DNA of 64,000 bases from Pleurodeles waltl (GCF_031143425.1 NC_090450.1:218685442-218749441); one strand, 5' to 3'; positions 33,493-45,649 are shown, numbered from the stretch's first letter. Notes: generated by a model not told the origin, from the letters alone. A program made the numbers and translations.

Positions 33493-34307
33493 CTATGACC
33501 ACAACAGGCCAAAATCATGCACTATTCCAAATCCATACTGGCTATCCGTATAGATTGTAACTTTCAGCTGAGCAGAAACATTGCACGCTCTAGTAAGGGC
33601 TACCAGTTCTGCTACTTGGACAGAATATACTTCTCGAAGGCAAAAAGCTTCCAAAATACCAGTAATTGTGCACACAGCATATACTGCTCTCAGTGTCCTT
33701 GCATCGTCTCTCAGACAGGAACCATCAACAAAGGTAATTTGGTCATTCTCTTCCAATCGGATATCTCTAATGTCAGGTCTCAGTTTTGTGCACAAATCAG
33801 TTACTTCAAGACAATCATGCTCAACATCTTCCATCTTTTCAATTTTACCATTTTCATTTGGGAGTAAGGTTGCGGGATTCAGCACTTTACATCTTTTCAG
33901 TGACACATTTGGTGACCCTAGAATACTCATTTCATATCTTGTCAGCCTTGAACCAGTCAAATATTGGGTTTTCGTCCTTGTAAGCAGAATCTCAATAGAG
34001 TGAGGGACCATTATGATCAAGGGATGTCCCATCACAATGCCTTCACTCTGTGGAAGGATTTGACCAACCCCTGCAACTGCGTGCAACCTGGTAAGGCTGC
34101 TGCAACTGGGTCCAAAGTAGCTGAAAAATATGCTACTTGGCGGTTTGCACTTCCATGGACCTGTGTCAAGACAGACAAAGAACATGCATCACGCTCATGA
34201 CAAAACAATGTGAACGGGTTTGTGTAGTCAGGCATACCCAAATCTGGAGCCTTGCACAGACTCTCTCTCAATTCAGTGAACGCTTTTATTTCAGCCTGGT
34301 CTAACAC
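33493..34307 (-). pseudogene. ERV RT connection and RNase H
   Basis: 34307-34032 is the connection region with FTLFCHERDACSLSVLTQ and QVAYFSATLDPVAAALPGC. 34185-33493 overlaps it in another frame and gives RNase H: ITFVDGSCLRDD (first Asp), QVAELVALTRAC (Glu) and VTIYTDSQYGFGIVHDFG (Asp). RNase H degrades the RNA strand during reverse transcription. The catalytic residues seen are kept, but the frame break near 34150 separates RNase H from RT. Confidence 0.85.
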
Positions 34308-35100
34308 TATACGAATTTGTGACTTCCCTATGAGCCAGCTTTGGCAATGGTCTCAAAATGACTGAAAAATTTGGAATCCATTGGCGACAGTAGCCTACCA
34401 TCCAGAGAAACATCCTGACATCTCTCTGTGTGGTCGGGGGCTTTATCTGCAATATGGCTATAATCTTTTCTCTGGATGTCTCTCTTGATCCTTCCTCAAT
34501 CTGGTGACCCAAGTATTTCACTACTTTCTGACAGTATTGCAATTTAAGTGGAGACACTTTATGACCATTCTTTCCCAAATGGTTCAGTAAGGCAATCGCA
34601 TCATACTTACACTTGTCCCTTGTCTTGAACGCAACCAGCAAGTCATCAATGTACCGTACCAAAGTCGATTGGAATGGCAATTCCAATGACTCCAAATCCT
34701 TTTTCAAGATCTGATTGAATATGGAAGGTGACTCTGAAAACCCTTGAGGAATTCTGCACCAACAATAAACTTGATCCAGAAACTTGAAACAAAAGAAAAA
34801 TTGGCTGTCCTCATGAAGAGACACAGAAAAGAAGGCTTGTGACAAATCAATGACAGTGAACCATTCTGCATCACATGAAATCTGAAACATTATCACAGCT
34901 GGATTTGGCACCACGGGACAACATTTGACCACAATCTCATCTATTTTTCTCAAATCCTGGACAATTTGAACTTTCCCACAGGGCTTTTGCAAACCCATTA
35001 TTGGTGAATCACATAGGCTGCTCAATTCTTCCTTCAAAACCTCTTGCTTTACAAAGTCTGTGATTATTTGGGTGACCTTCATAAGGGCATCTTGCAGCAT
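34291..35100 (-). pseudogene. ERV reverse transcriptase
   Basis: An open 269-codon segment. It has CGKVQIVQDLRKIDEIV, FTVIDLSQAFFSVSLHE (motif A with its Asp), RIPQGFSESPSIFNQIL, the catalytic YIDDLLVA near 34650, and KLQYCQKVVKYLGHQI (thumb). VQIVQDLRKID differs from the usual V-x-DLR pattern by small changes. The segment is open but cut off from protease upstream by stops near 35100-35080. Motif spacing fits class I/epsilon retroviruses rather than Ty3-like elements. Confidence 0.9.
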
Positions 35101-35719
35101 GTGGTACTGTGGAAGATGAGGAAAAACTGCGTCGCCTTTACAGCAACGTTAACTGCCTCAACTCCCCTTATCAGACCTACTTCTTTTCCTGTCAAATCCC
35201 ACACTTTCCCCTTAACCATTCCCTGCAAATCAGGATGAAGCTCCTGCACTGTGAACATCGGAAAAAATTCAGTCAGAGGGTACTCCTCATTTGTAGTTTC
35301 ACCTTCTGTCTCTGGGCCTTGGTCTTCTTTATCATCACTATTAGTCTGAATCTCAATTCCATCATTTGATAAAGTAATCGAGCATTTTGTTTTACACAAG
35401 TCTCTTCCTAATAGGGATACTGGACTTGAACCGCAGACTACAAATTTGTGCAATCCCTGAAAGTTGCCAATTTTAACCTGAACTGGTTCTGTAATCAGTT
35501 TAGTCAAATACTGATTCGCTATCCTACAATCTGAACTGTTTTACCTGAAAGGGGCAAGTTAAAAACTTCTGCACTTCTCACTGTAGAGCGTGTAGCTCCC
35601 ATGTCAACCAAGAATGAAACTCTGTGACCCATGACCTTTCCTTTCAGATAGGGACCTCTCTGATCTACTTCTAATAAAGGTGCACGCACAAATGGCTCCT
35701 CATCTGAACTGTCACTCAT
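35079..35719 (-). pseudogene. ERV aspartic protease and start of RT
   Basis: 35719-35519 encodes the protease core VSFLVDMGATRSTV, where the active site is normally DTGAT, so Thr is replaced by Met. 35507-35079 follows after a stop and has SPVSLLGRDLC, a protease C-terminal pattern (LLGRD), then an acidic linker and a region leading to RT. A retroviral protease cuts Gag and Pol; this copy would not be active. Confidence 0.85.
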
Positions 35720-35829
35720 CCAATCATCATTTCTTCCATTCTCACTGTGTAACGGCTATTGGTGCACTGTATTATTACTTTGGTTAAGCCTCTGACCTGT
35801 GATCTGTTGAGAAAGCATCATATGTTACT

Positions 35830-38709
35830 ATTACATAGGTGCTTGAGGTATTTGAATTTTCTGTCTAGTTACCGTGGGAACCTGCTGTTGCATTGGCTGC
35901 AACTGTGTCATCGGTACACGTGGCATTTGCACCTGCTGCATGGTTTGAAAATTCGGTCCTTGATTCACATTATTTAGAAAATTTTGATTAGGACCTCTCA
36001 CTCTCGGTCCTCTTCAGTTCTGGAACAAACTGATGTCATTACTTTGCTGAACGACACCTTCCTGCACCATCATCGGACACTCCCATTTCCAATGTCCAAC
36101 GGCTCCGCAAAAGTGACATGACAATAACTTCTTCATTCCCTACACATCATTCGGAACCTCTACAGTACTCAAGTCTGGACCATGATTGACATTACCTCCG
36201 TGACCTCTACCTCTCATCTGGGGCTGAAGCATCATATTTCCCTGCTGCTGTTGCAGTAACTTTTGTGGAAAATTCCCTTGCATACCCGTTTGAGCAGCTT
36301 TAATCTGCATCACCATCGCCTTCTCCTTTAGCTTTCTCTGCTTCAACTCAATCTCATCACTACAGTAATTTGCATACTGCAACACCTCATCAATCAGCTT
36401 TGCTTGCCAGCAAATCAAATGACTCTTAATCATCTGGCTAATTTCAGGTCTCAATCCTTCCACAAATCTGAACACAAAATTAATCATGTTTTTCGCCTCA
36501 ATTGTCTCTGTACCACTGTAATGCTTGAGCGCTTGCAACAATCTCTCTCATGTATCGACTCCTTTGCTTCCTGAGCTGTCCTGTCAATCCTCTGCCAATC
36601 AATATTCTTGGGCAAAATTCTAATTTTCAAAAATTCAGTCACCTTATAGAAATATTTCATTACCTCGAAGAGATGGTGCACCTGTATTCTGGTCTCTCTC
36701 TGGTTCGCTTCTTGTCCAATCTACATTCCTCTTACACTCTATCCACAGATCAGCTGGAACCACTATCTCTAGTAATATGTTCAAGGCCTCCAACAGGCAC
36801 TTCCCAAGTTTCACAAACCTGTCCGTCTGCTGGTACCACTCTACTGGCTTCTCTCGCACTTTTGGATAATCATTTGTAAATGATAGAATGTCACTTCTGC
36901 TCCAAGGGACATGAATAAAGTTCCCTCCCGGAATGTCTCTCATTGGTAGAATTTTGAATGGATCTTTATCCTGCTGCACATTTGCAGTCAGCTCCACAGA
37001 ATGCCTTTTCCTCTTGTCTCTTTTCTTTACCTACCTGCCTTCCCATTCGTCTAATGCTCCCCAAGTCTGGACACTTTGAAGCAATTCCTTAAGATGTGCC
37101 TTCATTCCGGCAGATCTCACATGTTCAAGATCTCTAGTCTCAAAGTCTAATCTGTAACTCCTTTTCAAAGGTTTCATCCTCTTTATTTCTATGCCATATT
37201 TCTCTGCCAGATCTGCTAGTTTCTGATGCACATTGCTCACATCCCTCGTAATCTTCGGGCACAAATATCTCAACTCCTCTTCTGTGTAGGATTCTAAACT
37301 GGTCACACCCCTAGTTCCCTCAATGAGTTCACCCGCTTCCATGCTTAGACTAGCATAATTCAAACACTCCTCTCCCTTAGGAGCACTCTGCAGGGTATTC
37401 AGCTTGTCTAACCATTCAGTCAACTGCTGAGCTGTCAAACCTTGTAACAAAATGTTACTGGCTTGGACTGGTGGCACCTGCTGTGCAACTGCATTCGGGG
37501 TCTGCAGTGCCAACAATTTCAAACTCTGACTAACGTTTGACCCAAACATAGTATCTGGAAGTGCTACAAATGGACTGAGGTCTAACAATGATCTTGATCC
37601 ATCAAAAGTCTGTCCCACAGGAGGGACTACCCAAGCATTTTCATTATGTCCTCCCTTCATTATATTCTGGGACATGGCACCCTGTTCACCACAGTAGGTT
37701 TGCTCTGTGCAAGTAGGGGTACGGCTGGACCAACAGTAATATGTAAAGATATGGCATCTGGGGTTGGTCTGGCACTTACGCTCTGTGGGAGAGTAACTCA
37801 CATGTTCTCAATCATCATTGAAGACATATATGACTTTGTCCCTGTTACTGGAGTCAATCTCGGCATTACCTGTGGCTGCACTTGGGGCAGTAAAAGTGGA
37901 GTTGGTTCAGTCTGAACCAACATTGGTCTCGAGAAATTCTGTTCTGTAGGCACCATTAAATTCGAAGTAATTTCCATAATGGGCACATCAGGGTAAATTC
38001 TCTGAACCTGTGGCGGTTGTACCTGATTTTACACTAAAGGGGTAGTAGGCACATTAAGACCACTCTGCATCGCATTTTGTGCCAGGCAAGCATTAACCTG
38101 CATCGGACTCATTTTCCCATTAACCTGTGTCTGGGCTATGGGATCAGCACTCAAACCACTCTCATGTGCTGCATATGGTGGTGGGCGATTTCTCAATCAG
38201 TGCAAAATAAACTCATCATCATCTGTTTCTTCCTCCACTGTTGAAGACTTTCCTTCCTTCTCATTGTCCTGCGTAATTGCCGGAAACAACTTAATTCCAT
38301 GCAAAGTCTCAATCCTCCAAACTCTCTGATCACTGTCCCATCTAGCCTCTGTTAAAGTCTTTTCTGCCTTTCTCATCCTCCTCTCAAATTTCTGTTGCTG
38401 TCTGGCTACTAGCTCCCAAATCGCTAATGCCTCAAACTGTGCTGGTCTCGGAAGGGTCTTCGATTCATATAGCACCATCCTTAAATGTTCCAAAACCCTC
38501 AAATTGAATGTCCCATTTGTAGGAAACGCTAAGTTCCCATCCTTCTCTACTAATTCGCACCATTGCTTTAGCCAAAGACACGGAGAGACTCCCTTCTCTT
38601 CCATTACAATGTAAGCTGGTGTATTTTCTGTTGGTGTAGCCTCACCTACACTCATTGCAATATATGTATCCCCCTTTAAGGCACTCTTTAAAGCTTTGAA
38701 AAATTTCAT
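35830..38709 (-). pseudogene. ERV gag (matrix, capsid, nucleocapsid), broken
   Basis: ATG at 38709. The first segment (38709-38197) is matrix-like, basic, with KFERRMRKAEKTL. 37801-37031 is Gln/Pro/Ser-rich then helical, a p12/early-capsid-like region. 36997-36644 is capsid: GGNFIHVPWSRSDILSFTN resembles the start of gamma-type capsids. 36541-36140 continues capsid (NFVFRFVEGLRPEISQMIK) and a basic Gln-rich linker. Nucleocapsid follows with one zinc knuckle. Stops at the ends of these segments show decay. Gag would form the particle and package RNA. Confidence 0.82.
36080..36125 (-). other. Nucleocapsid CCHC zinc knuckle
   Basis: Minus strand encodes CHFCGAVGHWKWEC, a C-x2-C-x4-H-x4-C retroviral zinc knuckle. 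One knuckle only, as in gammaretroviruses. Confidence 0.88.
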
Positions 38710-39847
38710 CTTTTCGACCTTTTTTGCTATTCAAAATCAAATCAAGAAGTTACTTTTAATCCCAAGATTCCTTTTACTTACTTTCTCAACTAATGGCATC
38801 TCACGTACGGCTGCAAATCCGTGCGTGACCCTTCTCACTAACCGACCTATCCCAGTGCAGCTTCAATGACGTCACACTCACACGTACTGCGACTGACAAA
38901 GTCTTGCGGCTTGTCCTCCCAAATTCCGATTCACCCAAACGAATGCAAAAATTGCGACCACTATTCAAAACCCAAAAAAACTAATCTGCTGGTTTACTAC
39001 AGGAAAGGTAACACAATTGCTTCAGAAAACGTACAGATTTTTCACTGACGGCTCTTCCCACACTTACAGCTACTCCTTCTTTCTTTGTCTCCCAGATTTG
39101 CAAGCAAAATTTGACCTGCAAATTTTACTCTCAACTGATCAGTGGGTCTGTCCTGGTGCACATAGGACTTGCAGGATCTCAGTCAAAATTTTCTTTCACT
39201 CACTTTGACTCACACTCTGAATTTTTGACTACGCCCGATCAACCTACTAAACCAGACAGATTATAACATAAAAACAAGTGTCTCATACACTTTCAATATA
39301 TTCCGGAGTCTTAGACCACACAGGGTCCATACATCAACAACCATGTGGACAATTTTTTAGCACAAAGCGCCACACACATGTGAAGGTCAATAACTTCCCT
39401 ACTCTCACACTGCGGAGTACGCACACTCCTTCTACAACTTCATTTGGAGAAAGCAAACTCCCTAAACCCTCACAAACCTCACTATTCACCTGCGGTTGGC
39501 TTAAGCTGTGCAAGCGCAACCAACTTCATTCACACTATCACTAGAACACTGAGAACATCCTCAAACAACCATTAGCAAGATCCAAGATTCTGGGAAAGTC
39601 ATTTCTGGGCCTAAGGCGACATTTTCTCTCCAATTAACATCTTTGAAAAATAAAATCCAAATCTCAGTCATAATGAGCTCTCAAAGGACCAAATCATCGA
39701 GCTACCACCATTTCTGGGAACACCTACAACGAGCTAATTTGGAGACGAACCATCGGTCTCTCCTATCTTCTCTGTACCTCTGTTACTATCTCTGGTAATG
39801 CCGGTTAATCTGTATCAGACGTCTATGATGGGCTCTTAAAGAGACAG
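38710..39847 (-). other. ERV 5' leader
   Basis: About 1.1 kb between the primer-binding site and gag. No convincing coding sequence. Packaging signals would be expected here, but I cannot assign one by eye. Confidence 0.5.
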
Positions 39848-39866
39848 ACCATCACCTCTGCTACCA
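39848..39866 (-). promoter_or_regulatory. ERV tRNA primer-binding site, resembles initiator-Met tRNA
   Basis: Four bases (GTGA) inside the 5' LTR edge, the minus strand reads TGGTAGCAGAGG, then TG, then ATGGT. The 3' end of vertebrate tRNA-iMet is complementary to TGGTAGCAGAGGATGGT, so the match is 17 bases with a 2-base insertion. Confidence 0.55.
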
Positions 39867-39870
39867 TCAC

Positions 39871-41918
39871 TGTTAGCGCGACAGACCTTAATAAGTAAAC
39901 TTACAAGGGGACGTGAATAGGTCGATGAACCTTTTGACTCGCAATTAAGAAATAAAGATGATCCCACCATAACTCCAGTACATGCAGATCAATAATCAAT
40001 AGTCAGTAAACAATAGCAATAATCATCAATAACCAATGACATTAATAATCAATAGAGTCAGTAATTGTCACGCACCATGACCTTTCGGTCATGAATAACC
40101 ACACCCTTTTAGTAAATGTTAGACTATTTATTTCCCTACATTAACAATGCTAAAGTCATGTAAATTAACCTCAAAATCAAATGATACACATACAGAAACT
40201 ACAGTGGCTGTCCAAAGTGACGGAAAAATGTAATCTAGTGAAAGCTTGAACTATTACACATTCTAAGGGTATGGTGCAAATTAATAACAAGAACAATTTC
40301 ACAAATGAGATCACATACAGGTAGCTTCAGCAAAGAAACTTTTCAATCATCATTCCTTATTAGCAGATTTTCATTTGTGAGGATCTTTAACTAACACCAG
40401 ATTAGCATCAGCATGTTGGGCTTCATGCAAAACAATTTAGTAACACAAATTTGGAAAAAAATCTAACTATGGCTCCACAAAACAGTGAAGTTGGTACCTT
40501 GAAAGAAGAAGCAAATATGCATATCAAATACATGGGTACAATAATAGCTCTCCTCAATTGGATCGGCAAGTCAAGATAGTCTTCATCATCAGGACATCAG
40601 TCGATCAACAAAACATCAGGATTCAGCATCAAAGTTCAGAAAATGCAGTCTTTAAGCAACTTGAAAGAATAGAGGTAAACCCTCTAGAATGGCGTCACGT
40701 CTCTTGGTGCAGTCCCGTTAAAGTAAATTCACTAAGACTGCTTCCCAAATCCCTATTGGTCAAGGGATCGCATGTTCAAACTTTGTCCAATAAAACTAAA
40801 ACTCCAAATTTATGAATTCTACCATTACTCCGTTCACATGTCACTGATTGGTTTCTCCTGCAATGTTCTCCATTGTTCTCCTCCTGAGAAAGTCAGTTTC
40901 ACACGCCTTACACACATAGGTGGTCAGGATTAAAGTGGCGTTCATACCGCCAACAGGCTGGCGGTACGAAAACCCATATTTTGACCGCGGCGGTACCATT
41001 TTAGCCCCCGCGGTGATAATCCGCCAGGGCAGCGCTGCAAGCAGCGCTGCCCTGGGGATTATGACTCCCCTACCGCCAGCCTGTTTCTGGCGGTTTGCAC
41101 CGCCAGGAAGAGGCTGGTGGTAAGGGGAGTCAGGGGGCCCCTGGGGGCCCCTGAACTGCCCATAAACTTGACATGGGCAGTGCAGGGGCCCCCAGGCAGA
41201 GCCCCGTCGCGCATTTCACTGCCCGACTTTTGGGCAGTGAAATGCGCGACGGGTGCTACTGCACCCGCTGCACATCAGCATTGCCGCCGGCTCAATTACG
41301 AGCCGGCGGCAATGTTGATGTGACTTTTCTGCTGGGCCAGCGGACAGTAACTCTGTTACCGTCCGCTGGCCCAGCGGAAAAGTCAAAATACGGAGCCAGC
41401 CATACCACCAACACTGGCGGTATTCTGGCTCCCGCAACCTCGGCGGTCTGCAAGGCAGACCGCCGAGGTTGTAATGACCCTCATAATGTTACATTTAGCA
41501 AGAACAGCATCTTCTATCAGGCGGTTTTCATTAGAAAACTTTCTCATCTATGAGCACATTTACACAATACAATGGAAAATCACAGTTTAACTCTCTAGGA
41601 CAGCCATTTATTAAACGTTAAGAAATACAGCTTGACATGAGGCCAGGCAACTAGGGCAAGGCCTTTGCTAAGTTAATGCCTACAATTAAAGTTAATACAT
41701 AATGCATAACCTTTAATATGACATATTACTACATTAGTCAAACATATGCTCAACATTTCATAGCATTAGACTATTAATGAACATTGGCGGCCACTCATTG
41801 TAATCACATTTTCAAATGTGTGCATTATTTTCTATGTTATTATATTTTATACACAAATCCATTACTCAGAGTGCATAGACATGCATTAATACTTTTTATT
41901 AAAACACCTGCGCTAGTA
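39871..41918 (-). repeat. ERV 5' LTR (interrupted by a MITE)
   Basis: Plus-strand ends TGTTAGCGCG and CGCTAGTA (last bases TA in place of CA). About 1.48 kb without the MITE at 40919-41482. Collinear with 11723-14190. On the minus strand the promoter would drive gag-pol-env transcription. Flanking tctt at 41919 compares with tctg at 11719-11722. Confidence 0.88.
40919..41482. mobile_element. Harbinger-type MITE (564 bp) made of successive hairpins
   Basis: Flanked by ATA (40916-40918 and 41483-41485); the other LTR is uninterrupted here (about 13735), which fixes the boundaries. Ends GGTGGTCAGGATTA and, reverse-complemented, GAGGGTCATTAC are related. The interior is a chain of inverted repeats: 41024-41055, 41064-41130 (with inner 41088-41105), 41154-41180, 41203-41253, 41271-41322, 41322-41384, 41392-41432 and 41436-41470. 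It is GC-rich and non-coding. Confidence 0.85.
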
Positions 41919-42599
41919 TCTTTTAGCCTATTAATAGGATGAGGTCTGATATTGCCTTTTCTTCTGTGGTTTTGGGGACGGTACCTTGAGATATCTAGCC
42001 TGACTCAACATAGTTCTGCCATTTTTGACTAGGACAGTCAGACATTTTGGCAGCCTATGTGCTGTAAAGTGCAATACAATCTTTGGTGTTACTAGTCGCT
42101 TGTCATTGTATTGATAGTAATACTCTGCATGCCACTATGTGTTCCATTTCCCCCATCCAGTCCCATTTTATGTACTAATTCTTTGTGTCACATGGATTTC
42201 ACATTCAGCATCTCAAAATAATGAACAATTACTAGTAGGCATTGTTTTAGTGTTAGGTGTGTTTATTTACATGTGCACAGGAAATTGTTACACTCCCAAA
42301 ATATTGAACAATGCAGGAATCAGTTATGGTGGATGTAATCATTAGAGTAGATGCCACAACATTTGGAGTCCAAAGTCCAGTGTCCTACTAGCATGGTAAA
42401 TGGTAAGTTGTTGGAGAACAGTCCACATATTGTATCAGTGGTACACAAAGGAGTTTTATCAGGAAGGGCTCACTTGCTGGCAGTGGTTTGTGTCTTGCCA
42501 TCCATACCTCCTAGATGCTTCGGTGAACCTCCCTGCTTGTGGAGGGATTCTTCAGCTACAGCGGCCAGTGTGTCTGAGGCAGTTCCTTCCCCTAGCAGG
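41919..42599. other. No recognisable feature
   Basis: Right flank of the ERV. Short open stretches on the plus strand (42139-42345, 42351-42650) have no family resemblance; the right portion is antisense to the decayed Myb-like gene that follows. Confidence 0.4.
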
Positions 42600-45370
42600 G
42601 CCTCACTTCCAGTGGCTGCCACAGATGTAGTAGTGGCTGGAATTGACTAGCCAATGGAAGGAGTCTGGTGTTGACAAATCCCTGCTCAGGGTGTACGAAG
42701 GCCATGGTGTTTTTTTGGGGCATCCTACTGTTCATGGATTTCCCAGTGGAAGTCCCTCTGTAGCTTCTTGATCTCGCTTGGTCTCACTGAGTTTGGAAAG
42801 TACCTGGTCCATCAAACTTTTGGATTGTTTGTATGCTCCCAAGACTTGAGTGATGGTGTCCTGGCCAGAACCATCCCTCCCAAGCAACCTACCCCCACGT
42901 GCCTGTGCCTTTGAGGTAGCTTGCCCCCTGCTACTGGTTCCAGGGCCATCATTGTTAGAGGTGTCTTGCTATGACTCAGGATCCTGGACTGGGGTATACA
43001 AGATTGTTGTCACTGCCCTTGGGACACAGCTCTGGGGGTGACTGGTTGCCTGAAATGTTGACCCAACTGGACTGGGAATATTCGATGTGGTCACGATGAG
43101 GCTGACAGGTGTCATCTGACCAGGTTGCGCAGATGGGCCAGAACCATCCTCAATGTCCACATGTCAAGGAGTGTGGTCCTCGCAGAGGGCTTCATCCATG
43201 GAGGTATTGGCAGTCTCTTGAGTGGTCTCTGTGTTCCAAGTGGCAAGTAAACCTGTTGAGGTGAGAAACAGAATGTTACAGGTTGCATTGTGACATCTAC
43301 CTCCAATTGTTAACAGTGACATTTGACTAAGGCCATTTACACATTGGATTTCCTAACTTGACTTATGTGACAGGCACACATGCTAACAACTGTTTCAACC
43401 AGACATTTGGGTAACATACCATTCCATTTCAGTCAACTAGGATCAGGATGTCTGAGTTTACTGGCACTTGGAGGGATGGCCATAGACATATATCTTGCCA
43501 GCAGGGCAGTGAAAACAGTGGCTGGGCAGGATGTGTTTTAGGTCAGCTTAACACCAAGTTGACTGCCATGCAGGTAGATCCACAACCTTGATGTATATGT
43601 GATAGTTGTCATCATGTGATCAGTGCTTTGCAAATACGTCTGCTGCCAATCCCATTCATATCTTGCATTTTTGTGCCCTTGATCTGTCTTTGATGCTTTT
43701 TGGCACACCGTTTGAGCTGTCCTTCCCTTCCATATTTTTGGCATCTAGACATAGCTGCTCAAGATGGATTTAGGTGGTTAGCCACATCACAGAGTATAGC
43801 ATGATCTGTATCTTGGTCCCTTCCTGGTGGATGAGTGTTATCTGTGAGGTCACAGGCAGATGCACATTGGGATATGGACTGTCCTGGTTATAGGGACAGG
43901 CCCTCCTTGGATATACAGTCATGTTACTTCACGATATGCACAGAAAATACATGGGTCACTGCTCAGGTGAGTACAGTTTACTGGTTGACTAGCGAGAGAA
44001 GGGTAATTGGAGCAGAGGACAGTGTAGTAGCTGAATGGAGTGAGAGCAGCATTGCCTCCTGGCCTTAGCATTGCTGTCAGTGGCTGGCCTACCCTGATAC
44101 ACTGTTCCAGAAAGAAGAACAAGAAGACACAGGGCAATCCTATTGTTAGGAGGAAGAACCCTCACACATCCAATTGGATGTCATGCTTTATCATTGGCCA
44201 TGCTCCTCGTCAGACCGGCGCTGCAAGGGGGCTCTTTACCGGTGATCTTTATCACTCCTTAAGTGCCTTAGGAAACAGTGAGGCTGGTAATGCCACCTCA
44301 CAAGATCAACAAAGGAAGGAGAGCAGAAAAAAAAAACATTGGCTCAAAACCAAGCTTTTTCGTCATAAATTTATTGGATCAGCCAAATGTTAGGGCCAAG
44401 GTTAAAAAAGCAGGTGGATACTCTCAATGTAAGTCACACGGGGGAAGGACATTACCAACACCCTCTCTAATTGGTCAATGTCTTTGAGGGAAGGACATTA
44501 CCTGCCGCCCTCTCTAATGGGTCAACATGTTTCGAATGTCTCATGGGTTACAAAGATCCGGTGATGCTTCATTAGGACCAAAGAAAAAACTCTAAATTAC
44601 TTCTCCATCTAAAAATGGAAGACCTACATGTGTCTAAGAATGTATGTCTACTAGGCCCCGGTCACTTACTCTATAGACTGCGTGTCTAGCTAGTCTAGTC
44701 AGTAGCGGTTGCCCATCCCAAATTATGAAAAACGGCTCCCTAGGAATCACTTGCCAGGAGACTGGTGCACTAATGCGATGCAGCCGGTACCTCACTGGGG
44801 ACCTACCCCGTGGTAGAGTTCCTGAATAGCCTCAGAGTATACAGATGCCATCCCCTCAGGTGAGTATAATCCAATGTGGAGTTTGTAATAAATTTCAATT
44901 TTGAGTATGCTACACTGCTCTGGTTTAAGTAATGCTGGGACAGTGCGTACTGGGATTTGTAGTGCTGTCAACCTTATACTACAACCACTATACAGAGGTG
45001 TAGGTCCCCCAGGTGGGTCTAATTCACATGTTGGTGGCCAGACAGGGGTCTGTGGACAGGAGGATACTGGATTGTTGAGTGGTGCGACAGTGAGGGTGGC
45101 AAAAAGTGAGCAGTGAGCCTTCATGCCAATACATTTTAGTGACATTTTTAGTGTTGTGACATACCAGACTTCACTCCCCCATTTATTCCTGTCAAGCCCT
45201 CCAGATGCAGAATGGCCAATACCTTCTCCTCCCATGATGTGAGTTATAAGGGAGGAGGTGGGGGCCCACTGCCAGTCTTCTGGAGATGTAGCTGGTGCCT
45301 GGATGCCGTGGAATGTACCTTGGCCCTGAGGTCGTTCCACCTCTTTCTGATGTCATCCCTTGTACGTGTA
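42600..45370 (-). pseudogene. Decayed Harbinger Myb-like gene A (third copy)
   Basis: At 45370-45180 the minus strand reads RDDIRKRWNDLRAKVHS, then a Pro-rich linker and LTSWEEKVLAILHLEGL, matching gene A of Harbinger-1 and -2, but in two frames. Sequence upstream of this (the N-terminal helices) is missing. At about 43160-42780 an acidic Ser/Thr/Pro segment beginning DIEDGSGPSAQPGQ is followed by QVLGAYKQSKSLMDQVLSKL, like the C-terminal helix of gene A. The interval includes a foreign segment near 44050-44780. No transposase for this copy is in the window. Confidence 0.6.
44050..44780. mobile_element. Possible Penelope-like (or similar) insertion in the Myb-like gene
   Basis: This stretch has no match in the other gene A copies. 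The minus strand at 44580-44521 contains TCCTAATGAAG ... TTCGAAACATGTTGAC, resembling a degenerate hammerhead-type core as found in Penelope-like terminal repeats. Boundaries are approximate and no reverse transcriptase is visible. Confidence 0.35.
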
Positions 45371-45649
45371 ATAAATTATAAAGATAGGTGCTGGGAAATG
45401 AGAAGGTGACATGTGGTAAATAGAGTGGAGGGTTGAAAATAGGTGTGATGTGGGTGTGTTGAGGTTGGGGGATATTTGCTCAGTGAGAGATGGAGGGGTG
45501 CCAATAAAGTTGGAAGTTTTCTTTTTGTGGGTGCTCTGGATAGTGAATTTTGCGTGGAAGTTACAAAGTGGTGTGTTTTATTCTGTGGTTTGTAGGTGTG
45601 TCGGGTGTGTGAATGTGTGTCAGCTGTGTTGTTTTTTAAATCATCCAAT

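Larger units (their letters stand above)
11723..41918 (-). mobile_element. Endogenous retrovirus (class I/epsilon-like), minus strand, with nested later insertions
   Basis: Two related LTRs with inverted ends TGTTAGC...GCTAG(C/T)A bound the element. On the minus strand the order is 5' LTR (41918-39871), tRNA-primer site, leader, gag (38709-about 35830), pol (PR, RT, RNase H, IN; 35719-31571), env (31224-21997, split) and 3' LTR (14190-11723) preceded by a purine tract. Flanking bases tctg/tctt suggest a 4-bp duplication with one change. Removing the TGTAGGA element, Harbinger-2 and two MITEs leaves about 13.4 kb. RT, RNase H, IN and env TM motifs resemble gamma/epsilon-type retroviruses. All genes carry stops and frameshifts, so this is a defective fossil. 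Confidence 0.9.

Noticed and set aside
39848..39866. Possible tRNA gene
   Set aside because: Only the 3'-end complement of tRNA-iMet is present; there is no cloverleaf. It fits a retroviral primer site.
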